A DNA stretch of 13,022 nucleotides, taken from positions 1 to 13,022 of the forward strand of contig JBJMKZ010000008.1 of assembly GCA_045805565.1 (NCBI GenBank), written 5' to 3'. The translations under genes and the position numbers were made by a program. The stretch comes from DATAEY01 sp045805565. GTDB lineage: Bacteria > Actinomycetota > Thermoleophilia > Solirubrobacterales > Solirubrobacteraceae. Positions 6,907-12,358 of this stretch are shown in pieces. The notes beneath the pieces were generated by a model that was given only the letters and a program-made list of their open reading frames with translations, was not told the origin of the DNA and ran no database searches. Each line of letters starts with the position of its first letter. The first letter of the stretch is position 1.

Positions 6907-7452
6907 GTGGATTTCTCCCGAACCCCCCTGAACGCCCTGAGCGCTGTGGGAAGCGGCGCGCGTAGCGTGATTTCGCGGCTCGAAGCAGCACTCGACCACC
7001 TCGAGGACTTGGTCGAGGGCGTCCGGGCCATGCAGCGGGAGCTCGTCGGGATGCGCCGCGACGTGCGGACCCTGGGCAAGAAGGTGGATGGACTGCGCGG
7101 CGATGTCCAGACCATGCACGCCGGCGTCGACGGCATCCGCGCCGCCACCGAGTCGCTGGACGAGCGCTTTCCCGAGGTGCCCGGCCGGCTCGCTGGGGTT
7201 GAGGAACGGATCGGTGGGCTTGCCACCTCGATGGAGTCGGTGGATGCCCTGGCGGCGCGGCTCGGGCGCTTCGGCCGGCGCAACCGGCGGGTACGCGCTG
7301 GCGAGGAGGGCGAAGTCCAGAAGACCGAGGCCCCGACACTGGACGGCCCGGCGGTGGAGGCCGAGCTCGAGCCCGCGACCGAAGCGTCGGCGGAGGTACC
7401 CGATCCGGTGGATGTCCCACTATCACCCACCGACACGCCGGAGACTCGATGA
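6907..7452 (+). CDS. Coiled-coil protein of unknown function
   Basis: Cytoplasmic-looking protein of 181 aa without signal peptide or membrane span. The middle is rich in heptad-like spacing: LEAALDHLEDLVEGV, MQRELVGMRRDVRTLGKKVDGL and further VDGIRAATESLDERF, typical of a long coiled coil. A basic patch (RLGRFGRRNRRVR) follows, then an acidic Pro/Glu/Ala-rich tail. Such architecture occurs in tethering or scaffold proteins and in phasin-like proteins, but no family is recognised. GTG 6907 is chosen because the 20 codons before it back to GTG 6847 use A/T-ending codons unlike the gene body, and a -10-like box sits in the right place. Its stop overlaps the start of the SHOCT gene by ATGA, so the two are translationally coupled. 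Confidence 0.75.
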   Translation: MDFSRTPLNALSAVGSGARSVISRLEAALDHLEDLVEGVRAMQRELVGMRRDVRTLGKKVDGLRGDVQTMHAGVDGIRAATESLDERFPEVPGRLAGVEERIGGLATSMESVDALAARLGRFGRRNRRVRAGEEGEVQKTEAPTLDGPAVEAELEPATEASAEVPDPVDVPLSPTDTPETR

Positions 7453-7748
7453 GCCCCTTGCCGCTGCTCTACGTCGTCGCTCAGCCCTGGAACCACATGT
7501 ACGGGGGCCGGGGCCCCGGCGGCGGATGGTGGATCGGGCACCTGATCTTCATGCTGCTGGTGGCCGTCCTGGTGATCCTGGCCATCGTCTGGCTGGTGCG
7601 CAACCTCAGTGCCGGCCCGGGGAGGGGCCGCGGAGGGCCGACGGCCCTCGAGCTGCTCGACCGGCGCTTCGCCGAGGGCGCGATCTCGGTCGAGGAGTAC
7701 ACCGAGCGTCGGCGCATCCTCGAGGGCGGCCGGACGCCCGGCGGCTGA
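7449..7748 (+). CDS. Small membrane protein with C-terminal SHOCT domain
   Basis: 99-aa protein. Residues 1-28 include a Gly/Trp-rich stretch (GGRGPGGGWW). Residues 29-50 (GHLIFMLLVAVLVILAIVWLV) form one membrane helix. After a GRGRG linker, residues 66-92 match the SHOCT (short C-terminal) domain: ALELLDRRFAEGAISVEEY followed by TERRRIL. SHOCT modules are usually at the ends of small membrane proteins and are thought to mediate oligomerisation; no enzymatic role is known. The start ATG overlaps the preceding stop in ATGA, so it depends on the coiled-coil gene. It converges on the short collagen-like gene with a 13-bp gap, in which CGGC-TGA-GCCG is only a tiny hairpin. Confidence 0.88.
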   Translation: MSPLPLLYVVAQPWNHMYGGRGPGGGWWIGHLIFMLLVAVLVILAIVWLVRNLSAGPGRGRGGPTALELLDRRFAEGAISVEEYTERRRILEGGRTPGG

Positions 7749-7761
7749 GCCGTTCCAGCCC

Positions 7762-8127
7762 CTAGCGAGGGCACCCTCGGGTGGCGAAGGACCGGCAGAT
7801 GCCGGCCAGCTCCCGGCGCATCCGGTCCACCGAACGCTCGAGCTGCGCCGGGGAGGGGCGCAGGCGATCCTGGACCAGCCGCGCGGCACGGTCGGGCTCG
7901 GCCTCCAGCGCCGCGAACACCGACCGGCTGTCGGCCTGGCCGGGCTTGCCCTGCGGGCCGTGCGCGCCGCGGGCGCCCCGCGGTCCCGGTGGGCCGGGCT
8001 CGCCCTGCCCGGGGCCCTTGATGACGAACGCGGTCAGCGCCGCGCTGGCGCCGGTGCAGAGCAGCGCCGCGACCAGGATGAGGACGACGGCCGTCCTGAG
8101 CGACACCGGTTGTGAAAGCCGTTCCAC
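7762..8127 (-). CDS. Short collagen-like membrane protein
   Basis: 121-aa protein. Residues 9-34 are a membrane helix or uncleaved signal anchor (LRTAVVLILVAALLCTGASA). Residues 42-65 are eight Gly-X-Y triplets (GEPGPPGPRGARGAHGPQ, then GKP GQA), charged and proline-rich, unlike the Thr-rich stalk upstream. Residues 66-121 are a helical, charged tail (ALEAEPDRAARLVQDRL, LERSVDRMRRELAG) ending with C111 and C119. A trimeric collagen stub with an outside helical tip is plausible. The open frame continues upstream to 8718, but that part is the antisense of the acyl-CoA dehydrogenase. GTG 8127 has AAGGAGG eleven bases upstream, which decides the start. Function unknown. Confidence 0.82.
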   Translation of the reverse strand: MERLSQPVSLRTAVVLILVAALLCTGASAALTAFVIKGPGQGEPGPPGPRGARGAHGPQGKPGQADSRSVFAALEAEPDRAARLVQDRLRPSPAQLERSVDRMRRELAGICRSFATRGCPR

Positions 8128-8138
8128 GTCGATTCGAA

Positions 8139-8145
8139 CCTCCTT
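8139..8145 (-). promoter_or_regulatory. Shine-Dalgarno site for the short collagen-like gene
   Basis: The reverse strand reads AAGGAGG here, a full match to the anti-16S core, eleven bases before GTG 8127. The spacing is slightly long. It fixes the start of the short collagen-like protein, since the open frame otherwise continues far upstream. Confidence 0.7.
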
Positions 8146-8189
8146 AAGCGACCGGGCAACGCCTGGCCACGGTCGGGCGTTGGTCGTTT
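8146..8189. repeat. Imperfect hairpin 1 of 4
   Basis: AAGCGACC (8146-8153) pairs with GGTCGTTT (8182-8189, one G-U), then AACGCC (8158-8163) pairs with GGCGTT (8176-8181). GGGC is a 4-nt bulge and the loop is 12 nt. That gives 14 base pairs. In - strand RNA it abuts the AAGGAGG ribosome site of the short collagen-like gene. Confidence 0.5.
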
Positions 8190-8201
8190 GACGAGATATC
8201 C

Positions 8202-8237
8202 GGTTTGAGCAACCGAGCGGATGGTTATGCCCAAACC
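8202..8237. repeat. Imperfect hairpin 2 of 4
   Basis: GGTTTG (8202-8207) pairs with CAAACC (8232-8237); GC with GC, and AACC (8211-8214) with GGTT (8223-8226). There is one A/C mismatch, a 2-nt AT bulge and an 8-nt loop. The arms are not purely G/C, which lowers the odds of chance pairing. Confidence 0.5.
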
Positions 8238-8240
8238 AAC

Positions 8241-8284
8241 GGCGAGGGCCGGTTCGGCACATAGTCCCCCGGCCCGCTCTCGCC
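8241..8284. repeat. Imperfect hairpin 3 of 4
   Basis: GGCGAGGGCCGG (8241-8252) pairs with CCGGCC (8269-8274) and CTCGCC (8279-8284), leaving a 4-nt CGCT bulge and a 16-nt loop. Twelve pairs, nearly all G-C. Confidence 0.5.
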
Positions 8285-8287
8285 CGT

Positions 8288-8341
8288 AAAACACGCGCAG
8301 CCGCCCGGGGTCGCACGCCGACCTCGGGCGGTCTGCGTTTT
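8288..8341. terminator. Hairpin 4 of 4: terminator-like, bidirectional
   Basis: AAAAC (8288-8292) pairs with GTTTT (8337-8341); GCAG (8297-8300) with CTGC (8333-8336); CCGCCCG (8301-8307) with CGGGCGG (8325-8331); then a G-U and GGT/ACC. That is 20 pairs with a 4-nt ACGC bulge, a 1-nt bulge and a 9-nt loop. The outer A/T runs make it look like an intrinsic terminator in either direction. It lies between two divergent genes, where neither needs a terminator, so it may end a small RNA or act as a leader attenuator. Confidence 0.5.
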
Positions 8342-8393
8342 GAGCTGAGCAGATCCGCTCCCCCGGACGAGGCCCATGGCCACCGCGGTCGGC

Positions 8394-8399
8394 TAGCGT
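8394..8399 (+). promoter_or_regulatory. -10-like box TAGCGT before the acyl-CoA dehydrogenase gene
   Basis: TAGCGT lies in CGGCTAGCGTG, nearly the same string as CGGCTAGTGTG (6881-6891) before the coiled-coil gene. It would give a leader of about 23 bases that contains the strong ribosome site. No -35 is recognisable. Confidence 0.4.
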
Positions 8400-8415
8400 G
8401 TACGGCAGCGAGTTC

Positions 8416-8424
8416 GGAAGGAGG
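8416..8424 (+). promoter_or_regulatory. Shine-Dalgarno site for the acyl-CoA dehydrogenase gene
   Basis: GGAAGGAGG ends four bases before GTG 8429. It is the strongest ribosome site on the + strand of the window and fixes the start. Confidence 0.85.
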
Positions 8425-8428
8425 CGCG

Positions 8429-10357
8429 GTGGCCACGCAGGTGAGTGAGCGCGAAGCCCGGGAGGTCGCCGAGGCCGCGCGCGAGCGCGAGTGGAAGCTG
8501 CCGAGCTTCGGCAAGGAGCTGTTCCTCGGGGGTTTCCGGCTCGACCTCATCCACCCCCAACCCCGGCTCGATCCCCAAGCGGTCGAGCGCGGCGAGGACT
8601 TCCTGGAGCGGCTGCGCGCCTTCCTCGAGAACGAGGTCGATCCGCTGGCCATCGAGCGAGACGCGAAAATCCCCGACGAGGTGATCGAGGGCTTCAAGGA
8701 GCTCGGCGCCCTCGGCATGAAGGTGCCCCGCGAGTACGGCGGGCTGGGGCTATCGCAGGTCTACTACAACCGCGCCCTGACCCTGGCCGGCGCCTGCCAC
8801 TCGTCGCTGTCCACGCTGCTCTCGGCGCACCAGTCGATCGGGGTCGCCGAGCCGCTGCGGCTGTTCGGCTCCGAGGAGCAGAAGCGCAAGTGGCTGCCGC
8901 TGGTCAGCAGCACCGAGATCTCGGCCTTCCTGCTGACCGAGCCCGACGTGGGCTCCGACCCCGCGCGGCTGGGCACCACCGCGACCCCCACCGAGGACGG
9001 CTCCGGCTACCGGCTGCGGGGGCGCAAGCTCTGGGCCACCAACGGAGTGATCGCCGACGTGGTGGTGGTGATGGCCAAGGTGCCCAAGGGCGAGGGCCAC
9101 CGCGGCGGGATCACCGCCTTCATCCTCCCGTGTGACGCCGACGGCGTCACGGTCGAGAACCGCAACGTGTTCATGGGGCTGCGAGGGATCGAGAACTCGG
9201 TCACCCGGCTCGACGACGTCTTCGTCCCCAGCGACGCGGTAATCGGCGAGGAGGGCAAGGGGCTGAAGATCGCCCTGACCACGCTGAACACCGGCCGCCT
9301 GGCGCTGCCCGCGATCTGCGTCGGGGTCGCGAAGTGGGCGACCAAGGTCGCGCGCGAGTGGGCGGGGGAGCGGGTCCAGTGGGGCCAGCCGATCGGCAAG
9401 CACGAGGCGGTGGCGCACAAGATCGCCTTCATCGCGGGCAGCGCGTTCGGGCTGGAGGCGATGCTCGACGTCGCCAGCCGGCTGGCCGACGACAAGCGCC
9501 AGGACATCCGCATCGAGGCGGCGCTGGCCAAGCTGTACGCCTCCGAGCTGGGCTGGCGGGTGGTGGATGAGCTCGTCCAGGTCCGTGGCGGGCGGGGCTA
9601 CGAGACCGCCGACTCGCTGGCCGCCCGCGGGGAGAAGCCGGTCCCGGTCGAGCAGGCGATGCGCGACATGCGGATCAACCGGATCTTCGAGGGCTCGACC
9701 GAGATCATGCACCTGCTGATCGCCCGCGAGGCGGTGGACCAGCACCTGGAGGTCGCGGGCGACATCCTCGAGCCCGACGTCGAGCTCAAGCGCCGCGCGC
9801 GGGCCGCGCTGCGGGCGGGCGCCTTCTACGCTCGATGGCTGCCTCGGCTGGTGGTGGGTCGCGGGCGGCGCCCCGGCTCCTACCGGGAGTTCGGCGATCT
9901 GGCCGGGCACCTGCGCTACGTCGAGCTGCGCTCGCGCAAGCTGGCTCGCGCAACCTTCTACGGCATCGCCCGCTGGCAGGCCGCCACCGAGCGCCGCCAG
10001 GCGTTCCTGGGCCGGATCGTGGACATCGGCGCCGAGCTGTTCGCGATGGCCTCGGCGGTGGTCTACGCGCGGACGATCGGGTCCGAGCAGCCCGAGCGAG
10101 CCGAGGAGGCGCGCGAGCTCGCCGGCCTGTTCTGCGCCCAGGCGCGCCGCCGGGTCGAGTCGCTGTTCGGCCAGCTGTGGCGCAACGACGACGTGGGCGG
10201 GTACGAGGCCGGCCAGCGGGTGCTCGAGGGCCGCTACCGCTGGCTCGAGGAGGGCATCGTCGATCCCTCCGGGGGCGGCCCGATGATCGCCCAGGAGGGC
10301 CAGGAGGAGCGCGACGAGGGCGCGCCGGTGGGAGCGAAGTCTCCCGTCGGAACCTAG
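8429..10357 (+). CDS. Acyl-CoA dehydrogenase, long VLCAD/ACAD9-like form
   Basis: FAD enzyme that oxidises acyl-CoA to trans-2-enoyl-CoA, the first step of beta-oxidation; the length suggests long-chain substrates. The core spans about residues 55-430: ELGALGMKVPREYGGLGLS (91-109), the family signature AFLLTEPDVGSD (166-177), the LWATNG flavin-side segment (201-206), and RIFEGSTEIM with the expected catalytic Glu421. VQVRGGRGYE (384-392) is the usual FAD/dimer loop. Residues 431-642 are an extra helical C-terminal part with Arg-rich stretches, as in membrane-associated VLCAD and ACAD9, absent from 380-aa short-chain enzymes. GTG 8429 has a strong ribosome site. It converges on the dioxygenase gene with a 4-bp gap and has no operon partner in this window. 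The substrate chain length is inference. Confidence 0.95.
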   Translation: MATQVSEREAREVAEAAREREWKLPSFGKELFLGGFRLDLIHPQPRLDPQAVERGEDFLERLRAFLENEVDPLAIERDAKIPDEVIEGFKELGALGMKVPREYGGLGLSQVYYNRALTLAGACHSSLSTLLSAHQSIGVAEPLRLFGSEEQKRKWLPLVSSTEISAFLLTEPDVGSDPARLGTTATPTEDGSGYRLRGRKLWATNGVIADVVVVMAKVPKGEGHRGGITAFILPCDADGVTVENRNVFMGLRGIENSVTRLDDVFVPSDAVIGEEGKGLKIALTTLNTGRLALPAICVGVAKWATKVAREWAGERVQWGQPIGKHEAVAHKIAFIAGSAFGLEAMLDVASRLADDKRQDIRIEAALAKLYASELGWRVVDELVQVRGGRGYETADSLAARGEKPVPVEQAMRDMRINRIFEGSTEIMHLLIAREAVDQHLEVAGDILEPDVELKRRARAALRAGAFYARWLPRLVVGRGRRPGSYREFGDLAGHLRYVELRSRKLARATFYGIARWQAATERRQAFLGRIVDIGAELFAMASAVVYARTIGSEQPERAEEARELAGLFCAQARRRVESLFGQLWRNDDVGGYEAGQRVLEGRYRWLEEGIVDPSGGGPMIAQEGQEERDEGAPVGAKSPVGT

Positions 10358-10361
10358 GCCG

Positions 10362-11285
10362 CTACGCGGCTCGCTGAGCCGCGCGCGGGTCGGGCAGCGG
10401 CGTCAGCCGCGCCTCGAGCTCGGCCCGGCGGTCCTCGAGGAAGGGGGGAAGGATGATCTTCGAGCCCAGCTCCTCGACCGGTCCGTCCACCGTGAAGCCC
10501 GGCGCGTCGTCGGCGATCTCGAACAGCACGCCGCTGGGCTCGCGGAAGTAGATCGAGTGGAAGTAGTAGCGGTCGATGATCGGCGTCGACTGCACGCCGG
10601 CGTCGCGCAGGCGGTCGAGCCAGCGCGGATGCTCCTCGGCCGTGGTGCCCCAGGCGACGTGGTGCACGCTGCCGGCGCTCTGGCGGCCGGGCTCGGGCGG
10701 GGGCGGGTCGTAGGCGATGGTGGCTCCCCGTCGCTCGCCACGCAGCTCCCAGGTCGACTCGCCCGCCGGCCGGCCGCCCAGGACCTTCTCCAGCAGCGGT
10801 CCGGACGCCTCGGGCCGGGTGCTGTAGGCGCGCACGCCGTCGAACCCCCGCAGGGCGAACTCCGGCGGCACGTCGGGATGCTCGGCGGTGAGCGGCTCGT
10901 CGACCGATGACGCGACCAGCTCGTGGCCGAGCCCCTCGGGGTCCGAGAACTGGAGTCGCTCGCCGTCGCGACGGGTCTCGAGCCCCTCGTCGGCCAGGCG
11001 GGCGCTCCAGAAGTCGAGCGCCTCGGGAGTGCCGACCCGCGAGACGATCCGGTGCACCATTCCGGCGCCCGGCCGGCCCGGCATGGCGCCCGGGTACTCG
11101 AAGAACGTCAACTCGGACCCGGGGCGCCCGGTCTCGCTGGCGTAGAAGAGGTGATAGACGGACGGGTCGTCCTGGTTGACGGTCTTGGCCACCAGCCGGA
11201 GCCCCATCACCCGCACGTAGAAGTCGACGTTGCCGGGCGCGTCGCCGGTGATGGCGGTGACGTGATGGACGCCTTCGAGACGCAT
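10362..11285 (-). CDS. VOC-family ring-cleaving dioxygenase (MhqO/PcpA-like)
   Basis: Probable Fe(II) extradiol dioxygenase opening hydroquinone- or catechol-type rings, related to Bacillus MhqO/MhqA and sphingomonad PcpA. Two vicinal-oxygen-chelate halves are visible: residues 1-125, beginning VHHVTAITGDAPGNVDFYVR, and residues 145-260, with GSVHHVAWG and YYFHSIYFREPSGVLFEIAD. The expected metal ligands are His8, His208 or His209, and Glu256. The 307-aa length is normal. Start ATG 11285; TAGCCT (11300-11295) on this strand is a -10 candidate leaving a very short leader with only weak GGTGG. In Bacillus such genes respond to quinone stress, but no MarR-type regulator is present in this window. 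Single-gene unit, convergent with the acyl-CoA dehydrogenase. A glyoxalase-like role in the same fold is the alternative. Confidence 0.88.
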   Translation of the reverse strand: MRLEGVHHVTAITGDAPGNVDFYVRVMGLRLVAKTVNQDDPSVYHLFYASETGRPGSELTFFEYPGAMPGRPGAGMVHRIVSRVGTPEALDFWSARLADEGLETRRDGERLQFSDPEGLGHELVASSVDEPLTAEHPDVPPEFALRGFDGVRAYSTRPEASGPLLEKVLGGRPAGESTWELRGERRGATIAYDPPPPEPGRQSAGSVHHVAWGTTAEEHPRWLDRLRDAGVQSTPIIDRYYFHSIYFREPSGVLFEIADDAPGFTVDGPVEELGSKIILPPFLEDRRAELEARLTPLPDPRAAQRAA

Positions 11286-11392
11286 GTGTCCACCAGGCTA
11301 CTGCCAGGAGACGGTCGCCCCGGCGGCGGTCCCGACGCTTACGAGCCTGGCGGTGGGGGAAACCGCGCGCAGGCGTCGAACACGAAGGCTGC
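11286..11392. promoter_or_regulatory. Divergent promoter region with an interrupted inverted repeat
   Basis: The 107-bp gap separates the dioxygenase gene from the + strand membrane genes. CCAGGCT (11293-11299) is inverted as AGCCTGG (11344-11350), and CCACC (11290-11294) can be matched by GGTGG (11352-11356), around a 44-nt centre. The left arm covers the TAGCCT -10 candidate of the dioxygenase gene. It could be an operator, but the chance of such a match in GC-rich DNA is not small. GAAGG just before ATG 11393 is a usable ribosome site. Confidence 0.35.
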
Positions 11393-11911
11393 ATGGCCGA
11401 CGACTCGATCGACGTCGGGCGAGACCGCGACCTCGAGGGACGCGCCTTCGAGCCGTGGGTCAGGCGCGCCCTGCTGGGGCTACTTCTCCTCCTGATCGTG
11501 CTCGCCCTGCTCGACACCTTCGGGCAGCTCCCGCAGGCCTCGCAGGTCGCGGGACCCAAGGCGGTCCTCAGTGTCCAGGCGCCGCAGCGCCTGAGGGGCG
11601 GGCTCCTGTACCAGGCGCGCTTCAAGATCACCGCCCGCCGGGACATCAAGCAGCCGCAGCTGATCCTCGGCCCGGGCTGGTTCGACGGCCTGACGGTCAA
11701 CACGATCGAGCCCCAGCCCAGCCAGGAAAGCAATCGCAACGGCCACGTCGCCCTGGTCTATGACGAGCTGTCCGCGGGCGACACCCTGCGCGTGTGGATC
11801 GAGGGCCAGGTCAACCCCACCACCGCCGGCCACCGCGTCCAGCTCACCGAGCTCGACGACGGCGACCAGCCGCTGGTCACCCATCGCAGCCCCCTGACCA
11901 TCGTGCCCTGA
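11393..11911 (+). CDS. Membrane-anchored protein of unknown function
   Basis: 172-aa protein with a short acidic cytoplasmic start, one membrane helix at about 24-43 (RRALLGLLLLLIVLALLDTF) and an outside domain of about 125 residues rich in beta-type sequence (LLYQARFKITARRDIKQPQL, GHVALVYDELSAGDTLRVWI, HRVQLTELDDGDQPLVTHRS). The pattern recalls a single immunoglobulin-like or NEAT-like fold but no family is recognised. There are no cysteines. The gene is followed after 3 bp by the DUF421 gene, so the two are cotranscribed; the protein may be a partner of that membrane protein. It is in the likely operon leading to the GH13 enzyme. Confidence 0.8.
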   Translation: MADDSIDVGRDRDLEGRAFEPWVRRALLGLLLLLIVLALLDTFGQLPQASQVAGPKAVLSVQAPQRLRGGLLYQARFKITARRDIKQPQLILGPGWFDGLTVNTIEPQPSQESNRNGHVALVYDELSAGDTLRVWIEGQVNPTTAGHRVQLTELDDGDQPLVTHRSPLTIVP

Positions 11912-11914
11912 GCC

Positions 11915-12358
11915 ATGGACCTGGTAATCCGCGCCGCCGTCGTCTTCTTCTTCGTCCTGCTGATCACCCGGGTCATCGGCCGGCGCGAGCTTTCCTCGCT
12001 GGAGCCGTTCGACATGATTCTGCTGGTGGTGATCGGCGACCTCGTCCAGCAGGGCGTGACCCAGAGCGACTATTCGGTCACCGGCGCGGTGACGGTCATC
12101 TCGACCATCGCCTTGCTCACGGCGCTCATGGCCTTCCTCAACTTCAGGTTCCGCCGCGTGCGGCGGGTACTCGAGGGTGAGCCGATCGTCCTGGTCGAGG
12201 ACGGACGTCCCGTGGAGCGCAACCTGCGCCGTGAGCGCATCACCCTCGCGGAGCTGGAGGCCGAGGCGCGCCAACAGCAGCTGGGCGGCGTCGGCGACAT
12301 GCGCTGGGCGGTGCTGGAGACCAGCGGGCAGATCTCGGTCATCCCCAAGCAGGGCTGA
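11915..12358 (+). CDS. DUF421 (YetF-type) membrane protein
   Basis: 147-aa protein with the DUF421/YetF layout. A first membrane helix (residues 3-20) is followed by IGRRELSSLEPFDMILLVVI (21-40), the conserved G(R/K)(R/K)-x-x-(x)-L-x-PFD motif of the family, a second hydrophobic span at 34-45, and a third at 56-77. The soluble C-terminal part then reads LEGEPIVLVEDGRPVERNLR, RITLAELEAEAR and AVLETSGQISVIPKQ, which is the usual small beta domain. The family's biochemical role is not settled; it appears in envelope and sporulation contexts in Bacillus. Slightly shorter than the 220-aa Bacillus proteins, as one C-terminal repeat is absent. Its TGA overlaps the CTG proposed as start of the GH13 gene. 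Confidence 0.92.
   Translation: MDLVIRAAVVFFFVLLITRVIGRRELSSLEPFDMILLVVIGDLVQQGVTQSDYSVTGAVTVISTIALLTALMAFLNFRFRRVRRVLEGEPIVLVEDGRPVERNLRRERITLAELEAEARQQQLGGVGDMRWAVLETSGQISVIPKQG

Noticed and set aside
6735..7889. A 384-codon - strand open frame across the coiled-coil and SHOCT genes
   Set aside because: It covers two genes and an intergenic region in antisense, is Ser/Arg/Pro-rich low complexity, and has no recognisable domain.
8128..8145. A tRNA T-arm, since the - strand reads GGTTCGAATC
   Set aside because: The flanking bases do not form a five-pair T stem and no anticodon or acceptor arm can be built around it. It is a TTCGAA palindrome between the ribosome site and the GTG start.
8128..8718. 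N-terminal extension of the short collagen-like protein to 318 aa
   Set aside because: The extension is antisense to the acyl-CoA dehydrogenase start and to the hairpin array, and a full ribosome site lies before GTG 8127.
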